Source of the DNA: Gnetum montanum
Lineage: Eukaryota > Streptophyta > Gnetopsida > Gnetales > Gnetaceae
NCBI GenBank assembly: GCA_015680685.1
Contig: MNCI01004556.1
Coordinates: 323,108-387,107, forward strand
Reading direction: 5' to 3'
DNA length: 64,000 nucleotides
Position 1 is the stretch's first letter. Each line of letters opens with the position of its first letter. The translations under genes and the position numbers were made by a program. Shown piece by piece: positions 46,681 through 59,261 of this stretch. Under the pieces are notes generated by a model. The model was not told the DNA's origin, did no database searches, and was given only the letters and a program-made list of their open reading frames with translations.

Positions 46681-47918
46681 TATAGGGTTTACACATTGTA
46701 GATTCGAATTGCAACAATGATGTCATGGCCCATATTTAGAAACCCTTTTTACCCTTTTATTAGTATGTTTATCCTTGCATGTATTTGAACCCTTAATCAT
46801 TTAATTACTAAATGAATTATATCTTATATTTGAATGCTTGCCAACATAGTTTTCTTAGTTCCATATATCTCTCACTATTTTTCTTATGATCTATTTATAA
46901 GGTAACAATAAGTGGCTTGAGTAGTAAGCTCATTATCTTTTTAGAAAAGAGGTTGTTGGTTCAAGTTATACTTAAGACATCATTATAGTCTATAATTCTT
47001 CTAATATATCCTATTGGCTATATATCTTATGGTATACTTATAGTTATTGTTATGGGTTCCAACACCCCTCTAATGTTATATTTATATTTTATATGAACTT
47101 GTATGATTTTTAACAATGATATCTTAACTTAACGATAAGAGTTGGTAACCTTAGTTCATAGGTTTAATTTTAGTAAATAACAATGAGTTATAAATTTTAC
47201 AAAAAAATTCAAGAAAAAAAATTATAAAACTAGACTAATAGATCTAATGGACCTTCATAGATGTAAATAAATATTTTAGTTTTAATTTTATTAGATGATT
47301 TTTATTATTTTATTATAATTATTATTTTAAATATTCTTTTATGTTATTCTTTTCAGTTACCCCATTTTGGGATTTTTTGGTTTTAAACTCTTAACCTCAT
47401 ACTTGACAATGATTGTTTACATAATTATTTTTTTGCATTACCTAAAATTATTTAGTAGTAAATTTCCATATAAGTTATACTATTATTTTTAACTATATCC
47501 AGCTTCTACCAAAACCATTGGTCCTTTTTGTTGTTTTGGAATTTCTTTCTTGCTTCTCTACTTTTGTACTTTGAATATGAGTTTTTTAATATATTTATTT
47601 TTTAGGATCTAATACCCTATAACTATATATAGCTCTAAGTATTATGGAAATGCGTATTATTTTTATTGATGGCTTGATTAATTTATTCTATTGACTTTTT
47701 TTATATGTTCAGACTTTCTATGTTTGCATGTGAGTATATTTCATATATAGCTTTATATTAATAATAAGATGTTAGCCTAGTGGTACATGGCTTAGCCTGG
47801 TATCCTAGGTTGAAGGTTTGATTCTACTAGGTAGCACTGAGTTATAAAGTTATATATATCTTGGGGTATACCTATGTTTCAATTATTTTAGGTTCAAACA
47901 CCCCCCAATATATAGTTG
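46681..47918. other. AT-rich DNA, no gene seen
   Basis: No coding frame, LTR border or tandem repeat was found. Possible old LTR sequence near 46720-46800 (AACCCTTTTTACCCTTTTATTAG), not defined. Confidence 0.3.
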
Positions 47919-48600
47919 TGTAACACCTTGGTTCTAGAATCCATTTTTCCTTAGATAGTAGTTCTTGTGGCTTGAACCTTTGAAATAGTGTTTGACAAGT
48001 ATATGCTTTATGCCTATGTACTATGCTTATGATTGGTGTTTTAATTATAATTGGATTTTATTACATGTTTAATCTATGTGGTTTTAAAATATTTTTCTAG
48101 TATCATATTTTATACTTTATTGATTTTTTTAAGCATATATGTAATAACCCTTATTCGATTTTAGAGTAAGTAGGTATTGGATACTAGATGGGCCATTTGG
48201 ATGTAGGCTTCTACATTAGGAAATTAGTAAAGCATGATTTGTATATGTTTGAATGCTTGGATTCTACTTGAATATTTTATTTTCTAGTTAATTTTGTATT
48301 AATTTATTTATTATAAAGTTAAAAAAATAGAATAGTATCTTTTAAATTACTATTTAGGGATTCAAACCTTTAATCTTGTATAACTTATAACTTCTATATA
48401 GCTTACTTGTTAGTAACTAAAAAGTAACATGTGATCCAACATGTGGAATAGACTATTTTCAGAAAGAAGGTATATATTTTATTGAATCATCCAAATCTTG
48501 CATATTTTTTCTTTGTAAGACATTTCAAATCCTACTAGATTCATCATCAGTTTTAATTAATTTCTCAAGGATTAGAGAGAGACCATATATCATTACATGT
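47919..48600 (+). repeat. probable Y-family LTR fragment
   Basis: It starts TGTAACACCTTGG, a typical plant gypsy LTR start. It shares with 54344-55643 the order of this start and a block 220-300 bp later (GTTTTGAGTTAGCAAG versus ATTTTAGAGTAAGTAG, both followed by a CACTAGATGG- or TACTAGATGG-type word). The right border is uncertain. Confidence 0.4.
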
Positions 48601-49329
48601 AATTGCTAGTTGAGATGTATCATGTAATAATTAGTTTTAGAAAAAATAGCTAATTTTAGGAAAAAAATAAAAAAATAAAAAATTTTAAAAATATAACAAA
48701 TAAAATAAACATAACTAGCTGTAGAAAAAAGAAATAGAATATAAGGAAAGAAATACAAAAAAGTTAAAGATATAAGGTCAAAAATAAAACAACTATTTAT
48801 AGGACAAAAGTATATGAATAGAAGGATATGGAAAGTAGGGAATATAGGGGTTATTGGTAGTTTTGTGAGTATAGAAGGATAGTGCTTTTTAGATAAAGTA
48901 AAACTATTACTTAAAAAAAAATACAAGTAATTCAAAATAATTAGTTAAAAAGATATAAAAGGTTTAAGAAGGAAATAGAAACCAAAAGTATAATGATATA
49001 GTAGTCATAAATAAACTCACATTTGATTATAGTAAGTGAAAAAAACATCTCTTGCATCTAAGAAAGATTAGAAAGTGGCAAGAAAGAAAAGACTAGAAGT
49101 GCAAGAACAAAGCTACAAATTCTACACTAAGTAAAGAAATAGTTAAGCAAAAAGATAAAAAACTAACTTTCTTTATTACAACAACAAAAAATGTTTTCAA
49201 GGAGTTTCACCCCTCATCAATATGTTTTACAACTATGTAATATTGGCACACCGTAAACACTATTAGTGCTAGAAATCTTCTAGCATACCATGAAGACTAC
49301 TAGTGTTGGAAATCATTGCTCCTTCTAGT
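48601..49329. other. A-rich DNA, no gene seen
   Basis: Strong A/G bias on the plus strand (48640-49150). The long minus-strand open frame here is a Phe/Ile/Tyr-rich by-product of that bias. Confidence 0.35.
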
Positions 49330-50310
49330 GTCACTACAAGAAAACCCTTACCACCACCTTGTATGCCCCAATGAGGGACACCTGGGCCTTGGTAATTTCT
49401 ATACCAATTCCAACTAGACTTGTGAAAGATGGGACACAAAGGTATTTACAAGTAGAAAGGTTCTTGTGAAAGTTCTTCTTTTGAAACATATAGATTAGCC
49501 GATTGCAAAAATCACATGTATGGTTAGACAATCTTTTATAAAGAAGCCAAGTTTGAATTGGTACAAAGCTTTGAATGGATTTTAGAAAATATGATTTTTG
49601 AAATTTCAAAATTTTAAGTGATGGAAAAGAAAGAACAATCAAGATTTCAGAAAGGTCACATAGCTTTGGCATTGATACTAAAAATCCAATTATCAGGAAG
49701 ATGTGTATGTGTACTTAACACACATTTGGATGTCAAATCAACATGTCCATATGTTAGATTATGTTAAGGAGCATACTTGATTAAGAAAATAGAGGAAAGC
49801 TTGAGGAATAAGTTATTCCTAAGACATACTGATCTAGTGCCAATTGTCCTTTGTGGATACTTCAATGCAAAATTTGTAAGTAGTGTTTATAAATTTTTAA
49901 AATATGGATGTGTAAAAGAATCCTTGGAATATGAACCTGATTATGGAAGATGTTTCCATCAATTCAACATATAATTCCATTAGCTAATGCATATTCTGCT
50001 TACTTCGAATCTTCAATAGATAAATCAAATTTCAAAATTCAGAAATAGATGATGTTGATGGATAGTACTAATCAAGAACCATAGTTTATCAATTACTTTG
50101 TTATGATTAATGAGAATTGGTCAAAAAAATTCTTCATTGATACCTTAGATTATATTTGGTATGATGTCTGATCATTCTAAGTTACCAAGTTACTAGAGTT
50201 AATTTCTAAAGAAGAAGTTGAAAAGAATCAAGATCAAGTCATTTCACCCCAAACAAGATGGTTTGATCATATACCACTTAAGGTAGAATTTAAAGTACTT
50301 CCATAAATTC
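49330..50310 (+). pseudogene. CCR4-like nuclease pseudogene, copy 2
   Basis: This is the better copy. One frame, with few stops, covers FETYRLADCKNHMYG, TIFYKEAKFELV (about 49528-49568, for the CAIFYR region), VCVLNTHLDV (about 49708-49733, with the conserved NTHL), VPIVLCGYFNAKFVSSVYKF (about 49838-49896, where GDFN reads GYFN), then MMLMDSTNQEP and FIDTLDYIWYDV (about 50130-50168). It ends with LLELISKEEVEKN and FDHIPLKVEF (about 50262-50292), which carries the conserved Asp-His pair. The loss of the GDFN Asp would remove catalysis. No introns interrupt the domain. It is followed by about 450 bp shared with copy 1, then a purine tract and an X LTR. Confidence 0.75.
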
Positions 50311-50751
50311 ATAAGGTTGATCAAGATTAGGAAGTAGCTTATGCATAATTTTATTTATAATCTTATTTTTTTTCATTATTTAATTTATATTTTAATTAGA
50401 TAAGAAAAATGTCTAAGGTAATGGAAGTTGGAAATAAAGGATTTGCCTTGCCTTCACCTAGGTAACCAAATAAAAATTTCACTTTGTGTGACCTTGGTTA
50501 GGGTTCATGATTGGTTGTTGGAGCTCTAAAATAATCTCTTGTCATTACTTTAGAAAATGAGGTAAGTATTAATAAAGTAATATTTAATTTTCCATATATT
50601 TTTATCACATGTATCTTGTTTGCAAAATAAGCAAGAAACAACTTTAAGCCCAAAAGGAGAAATCAAATTATTGGAGCATAGGATCATAAAAGAAGCATTG
50701 GAGCTAGAAAAAGATAGTTAACATGGACTCATTTAAGGATGAATGAAACCT

Positions 50752-50764
50752 AAAGGGGGTAAAT
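50752..50764 (+). other. polypurine tract before X LTR (second copy)
   Basis: AAAGGGGGTAAAT abuts the LTR start TGTAATG, the expected position and composition for a plus-strand primer. Confidence 0.55.
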
Positions 50765-51338
50765 TGTAATGTCTCCATTCCCAAATGATGCTTCTGCATC
50801 ATGAAGATGGTTCCTCTTCATAATAAGTGTTATCGTTATTGTAACAATACTCAAAAGAACATGTTATAATTGAGACTTGAAAGGGTGCATTGTAATAACA
50901 GGCATGTCTCTTAAGGTGACCTTTTGGGGTTTGACCTCAAGCATTTATACCCAAGTTTAGAGGTCATGCCAACATGGAGTGGTAGTGCTAGGAAAGAAAA
51001 TTCATGAGAGTCAGATGAAGTGGGACAAGAAGAGGACTAGCCATCCCTTTTGGCCAATTGTAGGCCTAACCATGATGGTAATGCTAGATTGCCTCTAAGG
51101 GATAGATATCGAATGAATAAAATTCCAAGGAACACTCTAAAAGCATGATCCATATACTCTATTCCACATTAATAAGACATTCTTTTCTCTTTACTTCTAC
51201 ATTTTCCCGATTATTTTCATTATGCATAATGTCAAATGTTACATATATTTGATATTTGGTATATTTTCTTCTTACACATAACGTCTAATATAACATATAT
51301 TTGATGTTTTCCATGACATCCAAGAATGGGATGTCGCA
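50765..51338 (+). repeat. X-family LTR (574 bp) downstream of CCR4 copy 2
   Basis: It runs from TGTAATGTCTCCATTCC to AAGAATGGGATGTCGCA, with inverted-repeat ends. It is homologous to 44496-45058 and 46160-46680. It is taken as the 3' LTR of a second CCR4-carrying copy whose 5' part is not found in the window. Confidence 0.8.
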
Positions 51339-52102
51339 TCTATAACTTTATTTAGTTTTAGATTCAATAGCATCTATGATAATTCTACCATTACTACTAT
51401 TTTTACTACTCCTTCTTCTAGTTGATATAGCTCTTGCTTTGTTAAAACAACTTAATTCATTAACATTTACATTCTTTTGAACTAAAATGTGTTCACCTAA
51501 GTCATGATCAAGTACAACCAATTGATTGAATGATCCTACATAAATATTTTTCTTTAAATGTAGCTACTCTCCTCTAGCCTTCCAAGGAAGTATGTATAAC
51601 ACTACCAAGACCCCTCTTATTCTCATCAGGAATTTCAGTCCTTTAACTATATCATTAAACATGAGGAACCATGATCTCTTGTAGATCCAAAAATAAGATT
51701 CATGTCTAGAAAATATCTTCCCTAAGCCTATCATGTGTTGAAGAAACTTTTAAATAGAGAAGGCTTCTAATGTTATTGCAGATTTAGTTCTGATATTTAA
51801 ACTTTCTAATGTTTAGACAGTTGGCCCATCCACAAACCTACAAATGTAAGGGTTACCATTTTTTTCTTTTTCTTGTTTTATTATCATTTTTGTTTCCTGT
51901 TATTCATGGCTTCACCATAAGTTTTCTATTATTTTCTTATTACTACATTAGTTCATTTTCATTTTTAGTTATCCTACCATGAGCAAACATTCATTAGAGG
52001 TTCTATACCCAACATAATACTCTTAAACGTAAGGCTAGGAAGGATGATGTTACAAGCTAATATCAAAGAGTAGGTTTGATGAGTTTCTCATTTTATATTA
52101 TT
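51339..52102. other. no gene seen
   Basis: AT-rich sequence between an X LTR and the chromovirus-like gag. It would hold that element's leader, but no LTR or primer site is clear. Confidence 0.3.
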
Positions 52103-54343
52103 ATGTCCAAAGAAGGTGCTAGAGGTGGATGTGGTTGTGCCATGGTATGAAGGCAAATGTTGAATTTAGTAACCTAACACCAATACTTGACCTTGTTTTT
52201 TATTGAACATGGAAGCCCATGATAGATCTCCAAGTGAATACTATTACTCCTACTTATACTCTAAATGATGAGAATAGTGAAGTGGAGGTGAACTATTACC
52301 TATTCAAATTTCTTCATTAACCTATAGAGAAGAACTCAAACATATCATCAATGCTTGTTGCTTTAAGAATTGGTTATGCTTGTGGACAATTGATGGAGCA
52401 TGAGCTTATGGAGCAATTTTGTTAGCTAGAATTACCTACTTTTCAAGATGGGAAGGTTTCTATCATTATCATTGAGTGATTGAAGAAGGTCATTAAGATC
52501 TTCAAGTTGATAAGCTTCACTCCTATACAACAAACTCAATTAGCAACTTATCAATTCAAAAGTTTTACTAGTCATTAGGGAGTTACCTAGAAGAAGACAT
52601 ATCATTGGAAGGATTATGATATTCACTGAAGTGATTTCCTTCATAATTTAAATGAACATTATATTACTTTTAAGTATGTAGAGATAAAAGAAAATGATTT
52701 CTATCACATTTACCAAAGAAATTGAACTATTAAAGAGTATAATTTTAGGTTTAGTATATATGTACCTCACATATATTTAGATGAAAATGATAGAGCTAAC
52801 TATTTAGTCCATGGTCTTTTTGCATCCAATAACACTTACTTCATATTCATCTTTAGACATATGAGGATGCATATATTCATTCAATGAACTTGAAGCATAC
52901 TCAATTAGTGGAAGTAATACATTCTAATCATTCTTAGAAGAGAAATCAAACCTCTTCTAAGAAGGTTAATCAAAGTATACTCAAGGTTCTAGATATGGTA
53001 GGTAGTAGTAGTAGTAGTCTCAGTAATAATTTGTAGGTGGTGGGATCACTCATGGATCCATTACTTGTTAAGCTTATAGAAAGTTATCATATTTGAAGAG
53101 ATTTCCTAGACTACAATAATTGTGGCTAGTCAAATCAAAAGATTTTAAACTATCTAAAGCACTCATGTGGTGAAGGTTCTTAGCAAGTTAAGAAAGCTAT
53201 AGGAAATTATGATGATGATGGGATACATGTATGTGTGTATGCTTTGACTAATCAATCAATAAATGCTTAACCTAACACTATGATGGATTTGAGAGATACA
53301 ATTTCCAATTTTGCAATTTTGATTCTCTTTGATCATTATGCCAATTATTTCTTTGTTGATTCACCAATAGTTAGATGTTTAGATTTGGAAAGTTAATCTT
53401 TTACTTAACAACTTGCTATTAGCATTATTGGAAGAAATGATTATTGTGGATCAAGGTTTTAGATCTATACCCTTGATGACTTAGAATGTCTTTTAGTTTA
53501 GTTATCTTCATGTAATAAGTCTAGGAGATTATGATGTCATATTGGATATGATTAGTTGGCATACTATTAAGAAATCTTGGATTGTTATGATAACATATTA
53601 TTCTTAGTGAAGATGATGATGTAGAGATGACCATGCATATAAGGTCACATAAGATTAAGTTAAATTTGATCTCTTAAATATCTTTTTAGTTACTAATTAC
53701 AAAAAGGCCATTCCTATTTCATAGTTTTAGTTAAAGAATTTTCTTCTTCATCAAGACTGATTAAATTTTTATTATTTATATATTTCTTAATATCTTCCAT
53801 ATAGAGTTGACTATTTTACCTTCAAGATAGGATGTTAAGTTTAAGATCACTCTTAAATGTATTGCTAAAATTATCTTTAAGGATTTACATAGGATCTCTC
53901 CTATCAAGTTAGCTAAATTGAAGATTCAACTTTAGAAGTTGGTAGATACATGCTTGATTCAAGTATGTTTCATTAAAATGCTCTTATTCTCTTCATAAAG
54001 AAGATAGATGGTAACATAAGGCTGTACATCAAATATTGATAGCTAAATGAACAAATTATGAAGAAAATATATTCTCTTCCTTATATAGATAGTTTATTTA
54101 AATAGTTAAGAGAAGCTTAGGTAAAGATAGATCTAAAGTTGAGGTATGATCAAGTTTACAATAAAGAGGAGGATGTTCCTAAGATAGCCTTCAAGAAATA
54201 CTATGAGTATTATGAATTGCTAATTTTACCTTTCAAAATTACTAATGCTTCTATGATGTTTATGTATCTCATGAACAATGTCATGTAATTGTACCTAGAT
54301 TACTTTATCATTATGTTCATTGATGATATGTTGGTGTACATAT
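52103..54343 (+). pseudogene. chromovirus-like Ty3/gypsy gag-protease-RT fragment
   Basis: The start is MSKEGARGGC at 52103. The gag core at about 52530-52810 contains EIKENDFYHIYQRN, TIKEYNFRFSIYVPH and DENDRANYLVHGL, equivalent to the AKENEFLNLVQG / TVKEYDQRFT type. A decayed zinc knuckle (NNCG...H..C) lies at about 53115-53170. Protease traces (FVDSPIVRCLDLES) follow at about 53345-53395. RT starts at about 53820 with ISPIKLAKLKIQL, IKKIDGNIRLYIKY, SLPYIDSLF, VKIDLKLRYDQVYNKEEDVP, IAFKKYYEYYELLILPFKIT and finally FIDDMLVYI at 54315-54341. The sequence then switches to an LTR. Stops are scattered. The rest of RT, RNase H and integrase are not found. Confidence 0.8.
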
Positions 54344-55643
54344 TGTAATACCCTACCTAAGATATTCCTTACCACTTATATTTGTGATTTGAGCCCTTGA
54401 TAATTTGGTTTCTAATATTTATGTATGCTTGTTACCCCTTATTTATATTGAATATGCTTTATGAACTATGTTCCTTTTTATTGGTCTTTTTACTTTATAT
54501 ATATATGGTTTACTTTTACCCTTTTCTTTCTTTTATTTTATTATTTTTAATACTTTTTCCATTGTCAGTATGTTATAATTTTATATATTATCCCTTTTTA
54601 GTTTTTTTAGTATTTTGGATTATCTTTTAAATTTAGCACATCTATAAAACCCCTTTTGTTAGAGTTTTGAGTTAGCAAGTATCAAGCACTAGATGGATTA
54701 GTAGCACATGGGGTATAACTTTGGTTTGATATGCTTGTTTGGATAATTTTTATTTTTGGTAAAATTATATTTTATGTTTTTGTTTTAATTTTTACTTTGC
54801 TACTAGCTTATGCTTTTATAAGGACTTAATTCAACCTTTTATTATTATACTTTAAGATCTTAGACCTTGTTATTAGTTGGGCTTAGCCATAACTAGTACC
54901 TTGGAATTAGTCATAGCCATTAACTTTTCTCATAGGAGATGTTAAATAGGCCAACACTAGGCACAAACTCATGTTACAAAAAGACATAAAATATTTTTAG
55001 AAATTATATATATATTTTAAATTTGGTTGTTAATCCATGAGAGCACCCTATCCAATGCTATTAAACAATTATAAGATTATAAACTAGGTAATTGTTTGTT
55101 GAGAATAGCCTTTTTCATTACATTGCCAACATCTAGAAAATTTAACCAAAAAGAGAGATTTTTATAGATTGATCAAGAGTTACCTATATTTAGATCTACA
55201 CTATCAACTAGGACCCTAGGGTAAGCTATATTTTCATATCACATTTCAAATCTTTCTTAGATCTCATTGTTGATCTATCATTTTACCTAGGATTTGGATC
55301 CTAAGTTAAGAAGTATTAATTCCATGTAGGTGATTTAGTATTTTGCTTTGGATTTTGATATTATATTTAGTATGCATTTATTTGGAAAATTTGGTTTTTT
55401 CAATAATTGTTTGTTTATTTTTTAAAATTTTAAAATTTTAATATTATTGGCTACAATTCGGCTATATCTTAGATCTATTATTATTTATGAGATTTTAGTC
55501 AACGTTTTAACCAAGTTTGATAATGTTTTTACTAGTTTTAACCATCATTTGATTTTGTTCTAAAATTTGCCAATAATTCAACTACAAAACTAGGGTTTAT
55601 GATCATTTTTTATATTTATGAATCCTAAGATGAATTTGGATAA
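54344..55643 (+). repeat. Y-family LTR, 3' end cut by element 3
   Basis: TGTAATACCCTACC starts exactly where the RT reading breaks, right after the FIDDMLVYI codons, so this is an insertion border. No matching ACA end is found before element 3 begins at 55644. The interval is T-rich with no coding frame. The 54397-54630 frame is Phe/Leu-rich background. Whether all 1.3 kb is LTR is uncertain. Confidence 0.5.
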
Positions 55644-56564
55644 TGATGAATGTCAAAGTGTCATGTCGACAGGCCCCTGTTGATGTGGCTCCACCTATGT
55701 GGTGTTGCCCCATCAACAGGGCCACGTTGATGTAGCGTTTGCTACATCTATGGGGCCCCATCAATGCAACTCCACAATAAAATCTATAAATACGTGCTTA
55801 CTAGTCATGTTTATGAGAAGTCAAGTCATAGTTGTAGTAGAGATCTTGTAGTTTTATCATTTGAGAGTTAGAATATTTCTCTGAGTGCCTACAATAGGAG
55901 TTAGAAAGCATACAGATCTTTATTCAAGCATTATTGTACCTGAACATACTAGTGTATGAACAGAAATATAGATGAGCCTTTTGATCAAAACTTAAAGCAC
56001 TTATAATAGATTAATGATTTATTTATGCATTAAATATTTTCATTAATTATGTAATTAATTAAGCTAAATTAGACTTCAAGTGATTAGTTAATTAATTAAA
56101 CTAAATAGATTAAACACATAAGTATGATCGCTTCAATCTTAAACATGTATTCACTTAGTAATCCTAGTAGCGTTATTGCTTGGTTCACATACTTGTATAG
56201 TGCTTGGTAATCTCAATAGTCGATACGTGGGGTTAAGACATATATGAAAAGTGGGACCAAATGCTTATGTTAGGACTACTTGGAGATTAGTTAAATAGTT
56301 AAATTAAATTACTTCACTTCTTTATTTTTAAGCACCAAGAACATAAAACATAAAATAATAAAAATCATATGCATAGATTACACTTAACCATACCTTTGTG
56401 CGTCACAAGTGTAATTGGAAAGACAACAAATGATTGTTAGGGCAAGGTTCACTTCCTAGAAGACTAGTGTACTAGAAGACATAGAGACCATAGAATTTGA
56501 CCGAATCACACATGAACACTTCATGATTTGCATGGTTGAGTGTAGGGGTGCTCATTGCTCATCA
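55644..56564 (+). repeat. 5' LTR of element 3 (921 bp)
   Basis: It runs from TGATGAAT to GCTCATCA, followed by a primer site. It aligns with the three other LTRs. The sequence before it (GATAA) would be one copy of the target duplication, and its partner is outside the window. Confidence 0.85.
55662..55792 (+). promoter_or_regulatory. U3 repeat array and TATA box of element 3
   Basis: GTCGACAGGCCCCTGTTGAT is followed by related GGCC-centred repeats (CATCAACAGGGCCACGTTGATG, GGGGCCCC). TATAAATA is at 55785-55792. Confidence 0.55.
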
Positions 56565-56565
56565 T

Positions 56566-56583
56566 TAGCACTATTCCTAGGTA
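56566..56583 (+). other. primer binding site of element 3, decayed tRNA-Asp type
   Basis: TAGCACTATTCCTAGGTA lies 1 nt after the LTR. It has eight differences from the tRNA-Asp(GUC) complement, six of them C-to-T or G-to-A. Confidence 0.6.
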
Positions 56584-56718
56584 CTCTTTTTGTTGAAACA
56601 TGTGCTATCCAGGTTTAGTGAACATCAGTAACATCATTGGATGAACCCTAAGGTTAATATCATTCTCATAATAAATATAATCACATAAGCACACTAATTA
56701 TCTTATTTTTATTGCAAC

Positions 56719-59250
56719 ATGTCTTCTTCTCACAGGTGTAATGATACTAAACTGCCAATCCCTCAGGAATGCAAGGTGGTATATACTTATCTAGATGAGT
56801 ATGTGCCTGACTTCACCTTCATCCTACATCAAGATGAACAACTGCAATGGCATGATATCGAAGCCAACATTGTAATGCCTCCCAATTGATCTATGCCCAG
56901 GATGCTACTTCAAAATCTTAGGAGGTTGGGCATCCAAGATCTTCAAGAGGAGTACGTTGTGCATGATTATGACTATTGAGACTACCATCCCACTAAAACA
57001 CAATGCAAGAGAGATGGACACCAGGAGAAGCACCATGATTTTGTGAAGGGGAAACGATTCACTAATCCCTTGTTCTTGCTTAACCAAAATGATAATAAGG
57101 ATCCTTCCTCTAGGGGATCTCAACATGAAGATTCTCCACCCCTTGTTACTAGTGATGGGGATGTAGCCCTAAATCTACACTCCACTATCAACAATCCAAG
57201 TTTAGGTAAAGATGGTAGTCACAATTGGGGCTTGGACAAGCATCAAGAGGATAAGAAAACTAACAAGCATGGTCACGACAATTGAATTAGAGTTGGTAGA
57301 CACCATGGTGGTGATAGTCCTCCTCCCTCTTCATCCTCTTCATTTTCATCTTTTTCTTCTTCCTCTTTTTTTTTTGACAAACATCATAGAAAGAACAACC
57401 ATGATGGAGGTGAAAAATGGGACAACAATGATGATCATCAAGCCCACCATGAACAAAGGGATACTAGAGGACATCATCGGCAACAAGGAATTAATGATGA
57501 TGATGAGCCTTTATTGGCAACTTGAAGCATGCTAAATATTGTAGAGGCTATAAAGATTCTAGCTAGGCATGTGAAAGATAGTTGGATCAGATGATTAGAT
57601 ATGAAAAATATTCTCATATTTGAGGGGGATATAACTTTGATCCAAAAATGCATCTTTAAGCTTTCCATAATGCCTGTTCCTTACAAAATATTGAAAATGA
57701 CTAGCAAAAATTAAAGCTATTTCCCAAGACACTCATCAAGGAAGCAAAAAGTTGGTACTGATCCTTGGAGCTGAAATCTATCCACAAGTGGAGTACAATG
57801 CTATAGGTATTTAATGATAAGTATTAGACGTACTCCATAGTGTCTAATTTGAGAAGGTAGATCTAAGGATGGAATTAAGGAAACCATGCATCCTTGGACA
57901 CTATCATGAGTAGCTTATATTCTCTCATACATCAATGCCCTAGTGATGGTTATTCTTAGCAGGAACAACTTCACCATATCATCAATGGACTTAGATTAGA
58001 AACAAGGAGAACTCTTGGGGTCTATGCCCAAGGGAGACTATCAAAACTCTAAGCCAATCAAATCCAAAGGTTAATTAAGTAGGTAGCAAAATAAGAAGGA
58101 GAGCTGAGAAAATGCAAAAGTGCTAAGGAATACAATAGATATTCTTACATCAAAAAGAGGGAAGTCCAATTTTATGATAGCGAGGAAGAATCACCACTTG
58201 ATGAGATGGTGAATAGAAAGACCTTGCTGATTCAAAAATCTATGTTTAAAATTTTACCTAATGTGGATAAAATGTGGAATTCATTGGATGAAAAATTCCA
58301 AACTACTTTAAAAATCACTAAGTAATCAGGAGATCAGAGTAGTGATCATAACTATAGGAGGTAAAAACAAGCTGAACGTGCCCACCAAAGGAGTAAGGGA
58401 AAAATTTCTATAGTAGATGAAGCTACGGAAACTAAATTAGATGATGATGATGGATGTGACATCTGCCAATATGAACATTTTAAGGGATGTTGCCCCAACA
58501 TGTCAAAATTACAAGAGTCTAGGGTGTATGCTCTAAATTCACAACTAGTAAGAAGGAAAACACCTAGAAGATTGCCTTATCCTCAAGGAAATCTTAGGTA
58601 GTTCCATTAGCAACAACAATATTATCCAAGTGGAACTCTATCGTAACCGTATAAGGAATACCAACAGTGGCACTAGCCACAGTCATGGGGGATGCCACCA
58701 CTAAGGTGACAATACCTTTATAGGCAACCAAATCCATATGGTTATTACTTTCAATAATCACTATCTCCACATGATTCTTCTAGTTACATTTCTCATTTTC
58801 AACATCACTACTACCTTCTTGAATACTACAAAGCTCATTTTTCACATTTTAGAAGGGATTTCACATTTCATCCTTATCCTCCTCTTGTCCTTGAACTTGT
58901 TCCTCCATCCTCAATCCAACTATTGCTTGCTCCATCTATGCAAGATGAACTTCCAGCCCAATCACAACAACATAATGCTACCAGGGCCATCAATCTCCAA
59001 CCATTTCATCAACCGAGGGAATTGGAATCTTGTGCTTGTAAAAGATCCTTCTTCTAATCCAACAACCCTACTAAGCCCTCACAGACTCAGGCAGTTGGTC
59101 ACCCTACTCCTACCTCATCCTATGCAAACCATTCCATCAGGTTCCCTTCCAACCAAATGCCATCCAAAATTCATACTATTATGCTCACTCATGCCATATC
59201 TAATTACATCTAGGCTAGCAACCTTTCCAAGAAATTAGCTAATCCTAGAA
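56719..59250 (+). pseudogene. gag remnant of element 3
   Basis: Start MSSSHRC at 56719. The N-terminal domain reads ECKVVYTYLDEYVPDFTFIL and HDIEANIVMPPN, then LRRLGIQDLQEEYVVHDYDY. A Ser/Asp/His-rich region (57043-57500) follows, then the gag core at about 57530-57830. A basic stretch (58340-58420) leads to a well-kept zinc knuckle at about 58455-58500, CDICQYEHFKGCC, spaced C-x2-C-x3-H-x4-C, then LQESRVYALN. A long Pro/Ser/His-rich tail runs to the protease. Stops and several frameshifts occur. Confidence 0.8.
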
Positions 59251-59261
59251 GTCCTCTTATC

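Noticed and set aside
48606-48935. 109-codon minus-strand frame rich in Phe, Ile and Tyr, like a membrane protein
   Set aside because: It lies over a strongly A-rich stretch, whose complement gives Phe/Ile/Leu codons automatically. No homologue or start context is seen.
54397-54630. Hydrophobic 77-codon frame
   Set aside because: The T-rich interior of an LTR-like sequence gives runs of Phe, Leu and Tyr, with no domain.
58738-59238. 166-codon frame as a separate membrane protein
   Set aside because: It overlaps the Pro/His/Ser-rich gag tail of element 3, whose true frame is readable and conserved with elements 1 and 2.
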